Assembly (NCBI GenBank): GCA_013450215.1
Contig: JACDSH010000009.1
Location: forward strand, 1-64,000
Direction: 5' to 3'
Length of the DNA: 64,000 nucleotides
From: Nitrosospira sp.
GTDB taxonomy: Bacteria > Pseudomonadota > Gammaproteobacteria > Burkholderiales > Nitrosomonadaceae
This document shows positions 33,399 through 42,873 of the stretch, one piece after another. The translations under genes were made by a program, and so were the position numbers. Below the pieces are notes generated by a model, which did no database searches, was not told the origin of the DNA, and saw only the letters and a program-made list of their open reading frames with translations. How positions within the stretch are numbered: the stretch's first letter is position 1; every line of letters starts with the position of its first letter.

Positions 33399-33554
33399 TA
33401 GAGGCGACTGAATGCCTGTTATTAAAAAATAGTCCTGACTCACAGGAGCCCGAACTTTAACGCTGCTTCTGGTAGAATGGGTTCATATCGTGCCGGCTTG
33501 GCTTGATGAAATTCACTTTCTATATTCAACAGTGCGTTATGAGGAGTATTTTCT

Positions 33555-33794
33555 TTGCATGAAATTCTGCAATACCTAAAACAACACGGTGAGCGACTTG
33601 ACTCGGAGATTGCGAATGACACGGGCATCCCACTGGCAAAAGTGCGTCTCGATGTATCCAGTCTGGCCGCCAGCGGCGAGTTGATAATGTGCCACTCGAT
33701 CCGTTTTGAAAAGGGCAAGAAGAGCGAGGGTATGCTCTACCGGGTCGCGGGGTATATTCCACCGCTGTCCCCTGGCAGAAAACCGAAAGCTTAG
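33555..33794 (+). CDS. Small winged-helix DNA-binding-like protein
   Basis: 79 aa; MHEILQYLKQHGERLDSEIANDTGIPLAKVRLDVSSLAASGELIMCHSIRFEKGKKSEGMLYRVAGY, wHTH pattern. Confidence 0.7.
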   Translation: MHEILQYLKQHGERLDSEIANDTGIPLAKVRLDVSSLAASGELIMCHSIRFEKGKKSEGMLYRVAGYIPPLSPGRKPKA

Positions 33795-33812
33795 TGGCAA
33801 AACAGTAACAGG

Positions 33813-34121
33813 TTACTTGGTCTTGCTGTTTGCCAGCACGTATTCCGCCAAACGATTCGCCGATTCACCCGTGATATTGGGGAAGGCAGCCATGGACGTG
33901 CTTCCTATCTGCACCTTTTTGATGATGGCATCTTTATTCGCTACTGCAGCATTCAATACCATCACGCTACCATCAGTGTTCGGCTTATGGCATTTAGTGC
34001 AGTTCATATTGAATATGTCTTCCCCACTGGCGGTTGCCGCTGGCGTGTAGTTGTCTGTTTTTTTACAACCGACCAAGCCTATAATTGCAATAGTTGCTAA
34101 TAATAAAGTTGTTGTTTTCAT
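33813..34121 (-). CDS. Lipoprotein c-type cytochrome (class I)
   Basis: MKTTTLLLATIAIIGLVGCKK lipobox and CTKCH haem motif; ORF extends to 34250 but start is most likely 34121. Confidence 0.88.
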   Translation of the reverse strand: MKTTTLLLATIAIIGLVGCKKTDNYTPAATASGEDIFNMNCTKCHKPNTDGSVMVLNAAVANKDAIIKKVQIGSTSMAAFPNITGESANRLAEYVLANSKTK

Positions 34122-34188
34122 TTTTACACTCCAGTTTATTTCTTCAAAGATACAAATCTTAAATTTACTCTGCAGCCCACCAAGGCCC

Positions 34189-34219
34189 AACATTACATCC
34201 TGCCGATCCTGACGGTCAA
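34189..34219 (-). promoter_or_regulatory. Copy 2 of the shared 31-bp promoter-like element, upstream of cytochrome c
   Basis: aacattacatcctgccgatcctgacggtcaa; reverse strand TTGACC-N18-TAATGT. Confidence 0.55.
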
Positions 34220-34440
34220 GAGTATTGTTACCGACAAAATCGGCACCCATGGACTAGAACCTGAGCAAACCATTCTCTAGATACAAATGAATTCTCATCC
34301 AAAGTATAAATTCACCCAAACCTTCTCACCAAAGGTCCATTAGCACCCTACTGTAGCTGAGTCTGAGCTCAATTTACGAAACATCGCAATGAATCGATAG
34401 TGCTATACTGAACGCTTTAACCATCCTGCTGGAGACCTTC

Positions 34441-35286
34441 ATGAATAAAATAGCGACCCTGATGACTCTGGCCGTTCTCAGCTTTGGACTAGCCACCTTT
34501 GATGCAGAAGCAAAACGTTTCGGTGGTGGCAAGAGTATCGGCCAACAACGTCAGTCCATCAGCCCGCAAGCCGCGCCCAAGCCGGCACAGGCGCCGACTG
34601 CTGCCGCTGCTGCCGCTGGTGGTAGCAAGTGGGCAGGTCCGTTAGCAGGTCTGGCCGCGGGAGGATTGCTGGCCGCACTGTTTATGGGTGGCGCATTTGA
34701 GGGCGTCAATATGATGGACGTACTGATGCTGGCCGCACTGATGGCTGCAATTTTCTTTGTCATACGCATGATGCGTAAATCCAGACAAGAACAGGTGACG
34801 CGCCCTCTGCAATATTCCGGAATGGATGCAAACACCTCCAACAGCCCTATAACGCCGGCATCGATGGGGCTAGGAACTGCGACGGAAGATACCCAAAAAG
34901 CCGCGAATATCCACGCAGATTTTAAGGTGGGGCCATTCTTACGCAACGCCAAGACCTCATTTATCCGCCTCCAAGCGGCCAATGATGCGCGTGACTTGAA
35001 TGACATTCGTGAGTACACCACACCAGAGATGTATGCAGAGATCAGCATGCAAATCAGTGAGCGCGGTGACGAACCACAGAAAACTGAAGTACTCTCGATC
35101 AATGCCGAACTGCTGGAGGTCGTCACCACAGATGATCAAGCCATCGCCAGCGTGCGCTTCAACGGCCAATTACGCGAATCACCTGACTCATTACCAGAAT
35201 CAATTGATGAAATCTGGCACGTACAAAAGAGCCTCAAAGATGCCGAGGCTGTTTGGTTGCTTGCTGGGATCCAACAAATCTCCTAG
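34441..35286 (+). CDS. Tim44-like domain membrane protein
   Basis: 281 aa; signal, RFGGGKSIGQQRQ motif, Ala/Gly TM region, C-terminal Tim44/calcium-channel-like domain. Confidence 0.9.
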   Translation: MNKIATLMTLAVLSFGLATFDAEAKRFGGGKSIGQQRQSISPQAAPKPAQAPTAAAAAAGGSKWAGPLAGLAAGGLLAALFMGGAFEGVNMMDVLMLAALMAAIFFVIRMMRKSRQEQVTRPLQYSGMDANTSNSPITPASMGLGTATEDTQKAANIHADFKVGPFLRNAKTSFIRLQAANDARDLNDIREYTTPEMYAEISMQISERGDEPQKTEVLSINAELLEVVTTDDQAIASVRFNGQLRESPDSLPESIDEIWHVQKSLKDAEAVWLLAGIQQIS

Positions 35287-35301
35287 ATTTACGCTGTTAC
35301 C

Positions 35302-35904
35302 GTGATAGCATCTGCTGTGATAGCCCTGCTCAACCACCTATTACGAGGTGAGAGCTGGGCACGTAAACGGCTGCAACCCTGCGCCGGAAAGATCGTTCGC
35401 TTCTGCACTCCCCCTTTCGCCGACTTCGATTTAGTCGTGCAATCCAATGGTGAGATCGCGGTTGCAACAGATGCTATCGCGCCTGATGCCACCCTTACCC
35501 TGGCTCCCAGTCTTCTGCCGCGATTACTTACGCATGATGAAAAAGCCTATTCTAATATCCTCATTTCCGGCGATACCGCCTTGGCGGAAGAACTTCTAGA
35601 CATTGGTAAAAACCTACACTGGGATGTCGAACAGGATTTAAGCCGGCTCATGGGTGATATTCTTGCCCACCGGCTAGTGCAGACTGGAGATAGCTTGCTG
35701 CAGTGGCATACCGAGACTCTACGCAACCTCTCTCAAACTCTTTCAGAGTATTGTTTGGAGGAGCAGCCCCTGCTTGCCAAGCCCGCTTATGTGCGCAAGT
35801 TCGTTGCCGATGTAAATACTCTCCATATTGACGTGGAGAAACTAGGGGAACGGATAGAGAAACTTAATCACGGCGATCTCTTGGTTAAGATTGCCCCTAA
35901 ATAA
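35302..35904 (+). CDS. ubiJ: Ubiquinone biosynthesis accessory factor UbiJ (SCP2 domain; GTG start)
   Basis: 200 aa immediately upstream of ubiB; SCP2-like N-terminus and YVRKFVADVNTLHIDVEKLGERIEKL. Confidence 0.88.
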   Translation: MIASAVIALLNHLLRGESWARKRLQPCAGKIVRFCTPPFADFDLVVQSNGEIAVATDAIAPDATLTLAPSLLPRLLTHDEKAYSNILISGDTALAEELLDIGKNLHWDVEQDLSRLMGDILAHRLVQTGDSLLQWHTETLRNLSQTLSEYCLEEQPLLAKPAYVRKFVADVNTLHIDVEKLGERIEKLNHGDLLVKIAPK

Positions 35905-35923
35905 ACTATTGCATCTGGAATAA

Positions 35924-37435
35924 ATGCGTTTCATTCGCCTCCTCAAAATACTCGCTGTAGCATTCCGTTTCGGCCTAGATGATTTTATTCTAGGTCAAGG
36001 GCGGTTGCATCCCTTGCAGCCTTTAATCAAGATTGCCACCTTCTGGCGGCAGTTAGAGAAACCACGTGGGGAACGCTTACGTCTAGCACTAGAAGCGCTC
36101 GGCCCTCTTTTTGTCAAGTTTGGCCAAGTGCTGTCCACTCGCCGAGACCTCCTTCCACAAGACATTGCCGATGAGCTAGCCAAGTTACAGGACCAGGTTC
36201 CGCCATTTCCGTCTAGTGTCGCACTCAGCATCCTCGAACAGGTCTATGGTAGGCCAGCTAGCGAGGTCTTCCACCAGTTTGAAGCAGAACCAATAGCTAG
36301 CGCATCTGTTGCCCAAGTCCATCTGGCAGAACTACATGATGGCACAGAAGTAGCCGTTAAAATATTACGCCCAGGCATCGCTCCGATCATCGCGCACGAT
36401 GTCGCTTTAATGGAGACTGGCGCCTGGTTGGCCGAAGCCTTGTGGCCAGATGGCAAGCGTCTAAAACCGCGTGAAATAGTAGTGGAATTTGCGCGACACC
36501 TGAATGACGAGCTTGATCTTATGCGTGAAGCATCGAACTGCAGCCAATTACGCCGCAACTTTCTTGATTCGCCTCTACTACTAGTTCCCGAAGTCTACTG
36601 GGATTATTGTCATCCCACCGTGATGGTGATGCAGCGCATGAAGGGCATCCCCATTAGCCATGTAGCGGAACTACAAGAACAGGGTGTAGACATTCCAAAA
36701 CTTGCACGCATAGGAGTGGAAATTTTTTTCACCCAAGTTTTTCGTGATGGTTATTTTCATGCCGATATGCACCCCGGTAATATTTTTGTCGGTACTGATG
36801 GACGCTACATCGCAGTTGATTTCGGCATCATGGGAACACTCACAGATGAGGACAAGAACTATCTAGCACAGAACTTTCTGGCATTCTTCCGCCGCGACTA
36901 CAAGCGCGTGGCACAGGCGCATGTTGAGGCAGGTTGGGCACCAAAGGATACTCGTGTAGATGACTTTGAAAGCGCGATCCGTGCCGTCTGTGAACCTATC
37001 TTTGACAAGCCACTGAAGGAGATTTCATTTGGCCATGTGCTATTGCAGCTATTCCAGACTTCTCGCCGCTTCAACGTCGAGATCCAGCCTCAACTAGTCT
37101 TATTGCAAAAGACTCTGTTGAATATCGAAGGGCTCGGGCGCGACCTTGATCCAAATCTCGACCTATGGACCACTGCCAAACCATACCTTGAAAATTGGAT
37201 GTCGGATCAACTCGGCTGGCACGGACTGGTTCGTCGCCTCGGTAAGGAGATCCCCACTTGGGCCGTTCTGTTTCCACAGTTCCCGCGCCTGCTTCATCAC
37301 GCGTTAAGTGACAATCGAACGCAGATGCTTGAAGATAAAATGAATCAGCTACTCATCGAAAAAAAACGTCAGAGCCGCTTGCTGTCTGTGCTCGTATTAT
37401 TGTTGGCGACATTACTACTTTGGCATATGTGGTGA
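35924..37435 (+). CDS. ubiB: Ubiquinone biosynthesis regulatory kinase-like UbiB
   Basis: 503 aa; [48 protein letters not shown]. Confidence 0.97.
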   Translation: MRFIRLLKILAVAFRFGLDDFILGQGRLHPLQPLIKIATFWRQLEKPRGERLRLALEALGPLFVKFGQVLSTRRDLLPQDIADELAKLQDQVPPFPSSVALSILEQVYGRPASEVFHQFEAEPIASASVAQVHLAELHDGTEVAVKILRPGIAPIIAHDVALMETGAWLAEALWPDGKRLKPREIVVEFARHLNDELDLMREASNCSQLRRNFLDSPLLLVPEVYWDYCHPTVMVMQRMKGIPISHVAELQEQGVDIPKLARIGVEIFFTQVFRDGYFHADMHPGNIFVGTDGRYIAVDFGIMGTLTDEDKNYLAQNFLAFFRRDYKRVAQAHVEAGWAPKDTRVDDFESAIRAVCEPIFDKPLKEISFGHVLLQLFQTSRRFNVEIQPQLVLLQKTLLNIEGLGRDLDPNLDLWTTAKPYLENWMSDQLGWHGLVRRLGKEIPTWAVLFPQFPRLLHHALSDNRTQMLEDKMNQLLIEKKRQSRLLSVLVLLLATLLLWHMW

Positions 37436-37460
37436 TACGGATAGACTTAGTTAATCCATT

Positions 37461-38546
37461 ATGGCGCTACTTGAAATTCGCAATTTGACACGTCGCTTTG
37501 GCGATTTCACCGCAATAGACAACATCAGTATTAGTATTGAATCGGGTGAGTTCTTTACTCTGCTAGGCCCTTCCGGTTGCGGCAAAACCACCCTACTGCG
37601 CATGATCGCTGGGTTCGACCTACCCGATGCCGGTCAAATCCTTTTAGATGGTAAGGATATGGCCAATATCCCTCCAGAAAAACGCCCCATCCATACCGTG
37701 TTCCAGAGTTATGCGCTGTTTCCGCATATGACTGTCTCAGAGAATATCGCTTTTCCTCTAAAAATGGCAGGTTCAGCACCTGATCAAATTAACTCTAGAG
37801 TCAAAGAGGCCCTTGATGACGTTCGTCTGTCAAACCTTGGCGCCCGTTTTCCTCAAGAATTATCAGGAGGCCAGAGACAGCGCGTTGCATTTGCCAGGGG
37901 ATTGATTAATCGCCCACGCTTGCTTCTATTAGATGAGCCGCTAGGGGCGTTAGATGCAAAGTTGCGAGAGGAGATGCAGATTGAGCTGATTAATCTCCAG
38001 AAAGAAAGGGGGGTCACCTTCGTGTTCATCACCCATGCACAGAATGAGGCACTGGCACTGTCTCACCGCATTGCGGTGATGAATCAAGGCAAGGTCGAAC
38101 AACTTGACGCACCCTCCAGAATCTACAGCTTCCCAAAAAACCGTTTTGTTGCTGACTTCATCGGCAAGATCAGCATTATGAACGCCCAAGTGCTAGAGGC
38201 TAGCCCATCGCACTTAAGGCTCAGCGTCGCAGGACTCGGTGAAGTAACTGCCCCCAGTAAAGATGGTGTCAAACCTAGAGATACAGGGGTGTTGGCGATA
38301 CGTCCGGAGCAGGTCCGGATCACTCATCATACGGAAGAAGTGGAACTGAAGAATAATTTTACAGGCAAGGTACAGGGATTTCTTTATGTGGGCGATGTAA
38401 CCACCTATATCGTAGAACTTCCAAACGGCGCTCGTATTGAAGCCCTACTCCCAAATTCAGCACCGGGGAGTGCCCAATTTTTTGAAACAGGTGATTCGGT
38501 TACGGTCTCCTGGCGTCAGGATGCCGGTACTTTTCTCAATGATTAG
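37461..38546 (+). CDS. potA: Spermidine/putrescine ABC transporter ATP-binding protein
   Basis: 361 aa; GPSGCGKTTLLRMIAGFDLPDAGQILLDGKDM, LSGGQRQRVAFARGL. Confidence 0.93.
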   Translation: MALLEIRNLTRRFGDFTAIDNISISIESGEFFTLLGPSGCGKTTLLRMIAGFDLPDAGQILLDGKDMANIPPEKRPIHTVFQSYALFPHMTVSENIAFPLKMAGSAPDQINSRVKEALDDVRLSNLGARFPQELSGGQRQRVAFARGLINRPRLLLLDEPLGALDAKLREEMQIELINLQKERGVTFVFITHAQNEALALSHRIAVMNQGKVEQLDAPSRIYSFPKNRFVADFIGKISIMNAQVLEASPSHLRLSVAGLGEVTAPSKDGVKPRDTGVLAIRPEQVRITHHTEEVELKNNFTGKVQGFLYVGDVTTYIVELPNGARIEALLPNSAPGSAQFFETGDSVTVSWRQDAGTFLND

Positions 38547-39450
38547 AAATGGGGCTAAAGAAAACCGCGTTACTAAGTGGCTGGTGAGTGGCCCGCCGTT
38601 GGTATTTCTACTGGTTTTCTTCGTCACTCCTAGCCTGATCATGCTATTCACCTCGCTGCGATTTCCTGGGGAATTTGGTGGCTTAGCCCCGATCATATCA
38701 CCTACCGAGGCTGCCCAAGGAGAGCATGGCCTGACACTGGAAACCTACCAGTTATTTTTCAGCGACATTTTATATGCTGAAGTCTTTCTTAAATCCTTTA
38801 TTGTTGCCTCAACCAGTACGCTGATCTGTCTCATCATGGCCTACCCACTAGCCCTACTGATCGCTCGCAGCGAAAAACGTTTCCGCAATCTGATGGTGCT
38901 CCTGGTAGTACTGCCATTCGCCAGCAATTTCCTCATCCGCATATATGCCTGGATGATTATCCTCGGTCCAGAGTCAGTCTTCAGCCACTTTATTAATGGG
39001 GTTCTGAGCGCTTTCGGAGTTGCGCCGGTGACACTTTTATTTTCCCCATTCGCGGTAATCGTCGGGATGGTCTATGTATACCTTCCCTTCATGGTATTGC
39101 CACTCTATACCAATCTGGAGAAACACGATCCCGCTCTACTGGATGCAGCGCAAGATCTGGGTGCTAATGCCTGGCAAAGATTCTGGCACGTCACCTGGCC
39201 ACTATCCCTGCCAGGGGTTTTCTCAGGTTCAGTGCTAGTATTTATACCGGTGTTAGGTATGTTTGCGGTACCAGACATACTTGGCGGTACCGGAGACATT
39301 CTCATCGGAAACCTGATCAAAGACCAATTCCTCGGCACCCGTGACTGGCCCTTTGGCTCGACATTATCGATCATGCTGACGCTGGCTGTGCTAGCCATAA
39401 CCGCACTGTCAACATGGCTTGCAAGGCCAGCCTCCATTACAAAGGGATAA
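38539..39450 (+). CDS. potB: Spermidine/putrescine ABC transporter permease
   Basis: MIRNGAKENRVTKWLVSGPPLVFLLVFFVTPSLIMLFTSLR; ORF extends to 38437; overlaps potA by 8 nt. Confidence 0.92.
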   Translation: MIRNGAKENRVTKWLVSGPPLVFLLVFFVTPSLIMLFTSLRFPGEFGGLAPIISPTEAAQGEHGLTLETYQLFFSDILYAEVFLKSFIVASTSTLICLIMAYPLALLIARSEKRFRNLMVLLVVLPFASNFLIRIYAWMIILGPESVFSHFINGVLSAFGVAPVTLLFSPFAVIVGMVYVYLPFMVLPLYTNLEKHDPALLDAAQDLGANAWQRFWHVTWPLSLPGVFSGSVLVFIPVLGMFAVPDILGGTGDILIGNLIKDQFLGTRDWPFGSTLSIMLTLAVLAITALSTWLARPASITKG

Positions 39451-39453
39451 ATT

Positions 39454-40239
39454 ATGCGACGGAGAAATATCTGGTTATGCTCTGCAGCGGCCTTAGCCTA
39501 TGCGTTTCTTTATATTCCCCTGATCATCGTGGTTGTTTACTCTTTCAATGATTCCAAGCTGAATGCAGAGTGGGTCAGTTTCACCTTATCTTGGTATGTG
39601 GCGCTGTTCAACAATCAAGAAATGCTCACCGCTGCGCGCAACTCTTTGATCATCGCTGTGTGTGCCAGTTTTTGCGCCACTATACTCGGCAGCATGGCTG
39701 GACTTGCGATGAACCGTTACAAACTTAAATTTCTGCCGATCCTAGTATTCGCTCCGGTAGCGATGCCTGAAATTCTTCTGGGGGTAGCACTACTACTATT
39801 CTTTTTGCAGGTTCTCAACCTAACGCTCGGCATGTTCTCCATTATCATCGCGCACACCACCTTCTGTATTGGATTTGTTGCCATCATCGTACGGGCACGA
39901 CTTCAAGGAATGGATGAAAGTATCTTTGAAGCAGCACGTGATCTAGGTGCATCCCCCTGGCTGACTTTCCGTCTGATTACGCTGCCACTGATCATGCCAG
40001 CAGTGGTTGCAGGTGCTTTGATGTCATTCACCCTCTCGATCGATGACTTTGTCATCACCTTCTTCACAAAAGGAGTGGGTGAGCCGGTTCTACCGGTTCA
40101 GATTTACACCATGATCAAGGTCGCGGTGACGCCAGAGGTAAATGCCGTCTCCACTCTGCTGATGCTCCTCACATTGACCATGATCATAATTGCCACCAAA
40201 TTAGATTCGGGCGTTCTGCGGCTGGAAACAAAAAAATGA
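39454..40239 (+). CDS. potC: Spermidine/putrescine ABC transporter permease
   Basis: 261 aa; EAARDLGASPWLTFRLITLPLIMPAVVAGALMSFTLSIDDFVITFF. Confidence 0.94.
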   Translation: MRRRNIWLCSAAALAYAFLYIPLIIVVVYSFNDSKLNAEWVSFTLSWYVALFNNQEMLTAARNSLIIAVCASFCATILGSMAGLAMNRYKLKFLPILVFAPVAMPEILLGVALLLFFLQVLNLTLGMFSIIIAHTTFCIGFVAIIVRARLQGMDESIFEAARDLGASPWLTFRLITLPLIMPAVVAGALMSFTLSIDDFVITFFTKGVGEPVLPVQIYTMIKVAVTPEVNAVSTLLMLLTLTMIIIATKLDSGVLRLETKK

Positions 40240-41348
40240 CCCGCTCCCGCGCCTCCACGGTGCTTCTCACCATATTATCAGCAGCGTTTTTAGTCACAGG
40301 CTGTAGCAGCCAAGACCAAAACATCGCTGCTAGAGGTGAAAAAGTTCTATATCTTTTCAACTGGAACAATTACATCGCGCCAAAAACGGTCAAGCAATTT
40401 GAACAGTCCTGCAACTGCCGGCTCTCTCAGGATTATTATGCCGATAATGAGGAAATGCTGGCGAAATTAGCAGCAGGTGCAAGTGGCCACGATCTAATCA
40501 TCCCCACCGGTAACGCGATGAGCACTTTAATTCACCAGGGTGTATTGAGGCCCTTAGATAAAACTCTTTTGCCAAACCTCAAAAATATCAACCCATCTCA
40601 TCTCAATAATGCATTTGACCCAGGTAATAAATATTCCGTTCCTTATGCTTATACCGTTACATTATTAGGCTTTAATCAGCAAAAAATAATAGAACTCGGG
40701 CTGCCTACCGATAGCTGGTCTCTGATTTTCGAACCGAAGTATCTGAAAAAAATAAAAGGCCGCGTTACTGTGCTCGACAGTCAACGAGAACTGATGGCGG
40801 CCGCACTCAAGTATCTTGGCTACTCAGCCAACGATGCCAATGAATTACACTGGCAGGAGGCCCGTAACCTGATTTTACGTGCCAAACCCTATTGGGCAGC
40901 TTTTAGTAACACTAGTTATGTCAAGGAGCTTGCAGTTGGAAATCTGTGGGTAGCACATGGCTACTCGAACGACATGTTTCAAGCGGCACTTGATGCCAAG
41001 AAAACTGGTAGGAAATTTATCATCGACTACTCAATACCAAGAGAGGGCGCAGTGCTAGCGCTTGACAGTCTGGTCATACATCAGAGCGGAACTCACCCCG
41101 AACTGGCTCATCAATTTATTACCTTCATGCTAGATGGGAGAAACTCTGCAGAACTCACTAACCTGACCGGATCTGGCAATCCAAATATGAGTGCAGTCCA
41201 GTTCATTCAGCCAGAAATAATTGATAACAAGGCAATCTTCCCTGACCAAGAGCTGTTTACTCGATTAGAAATGATCCAGGATCTCGACCGGACTCAACGA
41301 CGAAGACTGAGCCGATTGTGGACTGAAATAAAATTGAGGAATCTCTAA
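40236..41348 (+). CDS. potD: Spermidine/putrescine-binding periplasmic protein
   Basis: 370 aa; lipobox FLVTGCSS, LYLFNWNNYIAPKTVKQFEQ; 4-nt overlap with potC. Confidence 0.94.
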   Translation: MTRSRASTVLLTILSAAFLVTGCSSQDQNIAARGEKVLYLFNWNNYIAPKTVKQFEQSCNCRLSQDYYADNEEMLAKLAAGASGHDLIIPTGNAMSTLIHQGVLRPLDKTLLPNLKNINPSHLNNAFDPGNKYSVPYAYTVTLLGFNQQKIIELGLPTDSWSLIFEPKYLKKIKGRVTVLDSQRELMAAALKYLGYSANDANELHWQEARNLILRAKPYWAAFSNTSYVKELAVGNLWVAHGYSNDMFQAALDAKKTGRKFIIDYSIPREGAVLALDSLVIHQSGTHPELAHQFITFMLDGRNSAELTNLTGSGNPNMSAVQFIQPEIIDNKAIFPDQELFTRLEMIQDLDRTQRRRLSRLWTEIKLRNL

Positions 41349-41485
41349 GAGATCTGCTAGTTATGTTATTCATGAAGATCCTTGTCAATCCATGCTAGAC
41401 ACTAACTTATCTTGATCTTTCACTTGTCCGAAAATTCATCATTCTGGTCTATAATCTTCACTCTGCTATTTTCCAGAATACCCTC

Positions 41486-41797
41486 ATGAGCCACTATCGT
41501 TATCATGTATTTTTTTGCACTAATCAGCGTGAGGCTGGCTCAGCATGCTGCAACAACCATGGAGCCCAATCAGTACGGGATTATGCTAAGCAGCGTATTA
41601 AGGCACTGAAGCTAGACAGCAACAGTCAGGGGGTACGGATTAATACGGCGGGGTGTCTAGACCGATGCGATGAAGGCCCAGTAATCGTGGTCTATCCTGC
41701 AGGGGTCTGGTACACCTATGTCGATAAGGAAGACATCGACGAAATCATTGAAGAACATCTGAGAAATGGACGTATAGTCGAGCGACTGAAAATTTGA
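41486..41797 (+). CDS. Thioredoxin-like (2Fe-2S) ferredoxin
   Basis: 103 aa; SHYRYHVFFCTNQREAGSACC...AGCLDRCDEGPVIVVYPAGVWYTYV. Confidence 0.9.
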   Translation: MSHYRYHVFFCTNQREAGSACCNNHGAQSVRDYAKQRIKALKLDSNSQGVRINTAGCLDRCDEGPVIVVYPAGVWYTYVDKEDIDEIIEEHLRNGRIVERLKI

Positions 41798-41821
41798 CTC
41801 TTTATTTTATTAATTAAACCC

Positions 41822-42460
41822 GTGATCTCTCCCCAAAAATTCTTCATTGATGGCCAGATCGGAAAACTAGAAACTGTCCTGGCAGAGCCGGATAAGGTCA
41901 GCCACGTCGGCATAAATGGTTTCGCCGTCATCGCTCACCCCCACCCGCTATATGGCGGCACCATGGACAGCAAGATCGTCCACACTCTTTTCAAGACCTT
42001 ACCAGAACTTGGATTTTTCACGGCTAAATTTAATTTTCGTGGAGTCGGCAAGAGTGAAGGCATTTACGATAATGGTGTGGGTGAGGTAGAGGATGTACTA
42101 TCAGTGGCTGCAGCTATCAAAAAAAAACTTTCTGGCAGCTTTAACAGCCTACCACTACTATTAGCAGGATTCTCCTTCGGAGGGGCCATCCAGGCCCATG
42201 CAGCGCAAAAGCTTAACCCGCAACAACTAATAATGGTGGCACCTTCAGTGGAACGCTTGAAGGCCCCTCCTGTTGTTGGGCATGCGGCTTGTACGCTCAT
42301 TATTCATGGCGACCGAGACGACGAAGTCCCACTGAAGTCTGTCTTAGACTGGGCCGCCCCCCAGGAACTTCCGGTAGTAGTAATTCCCGGTGCAGAGCAC
42401 TTCTTTCACGGTCGATTACATATCCTCAAACGTGTGATACTCGATTCATGCCGGACTTAA
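41822..42460 (+). CDS. Alpha/beta hydrolase (GTG start)
   Basis: 212 aa; AHPHPLYGGTMDSKIVHTL, NFRGVGKSEG, AGFSFGG nucleophile elbow. Confidence 0.88.
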   Translation: MISPQKFFIDGQIGKLETVLAEPDKVSHVGINGFAVIAHPHPLYGGTMDSKIVHTLFKTLPELGFFTAKFNFRGVGKSEGIYDNGVGEVEDVLSVAAAIKKKLSGSFNSLPLLLAGFSFGGAIQAHAAQKLNPQQLIMVAPSVERLKAPPVVGHAACTLIIHGDRDDEVPLKSVLDWAAPQELPVVVIPGAEHFFHGRLHILKRVILDSCRT

Positions 42461-42726
42461 GAGCGGCAACCTATAAAATTCTTCTCTATATTTTTTGGAA
42501 ACGGCTCATGAGATTCACTAATCTTCAACTGATTATTGTCTTGGCTGTCGAGACTACACTTTGACAAATTTCCAGGGGATATCATTATCGAACGAGAAAT
42601 TTTAGCTTGTACTGCCCCTTAGCGAGCGGTCTACTTGTATCGGCAGTATTAGCCCTACTATGGTGGTCTCGTAAGTAGGTGCCGAGAATACTTTAGAGCT
42701 GCCATTTTTTAAAAGGATGCAACTAA

Positions 42727-42846
42727 TTGGATCTATATGAGTCTATGGTGTTCTGGTTCGCCAAGGAATTTATAAAAGCCATCTTGGGTCTTGGATTCAT
42801 TCTCGGAGTGATTCTTCTGTTGCAGTGGATGAGAAGTGATGATTAA
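42727..42846 (+). CDS. Putative small single-TM protein (39 aa from TTG, 33 aa from ATG 42745)
   Basis: TTG-initiated reading (M)DLYESMVFWFAKEFIKAILGLGFILGVILLLQWMRSDD*; AAAGGA-like SD at ~42712-42717; absent from ORF track because short. Confidence 0.55.
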   Translation: MDLYESMVFWFAKEFIKAILGLGFILGVILLLQWMRSDD

Positions 42847-42873
42847 TTCTAGACTGCACCTTCAATTTCCATA

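Noticed and set aside
34551-35129. 192-aa minus-strand ORF opposite the Tim44-like gene
   Set aside because: Low-complexity Ala/Ser-rich antisense frame of a convincing gene; no independent support.
32940-42720. Shared 13-mer gccgagaatactt at ~32942 and ~42682
   Set aside because: A 13-base match is expected many times by chance in 64 kb and the flanks do not align well.
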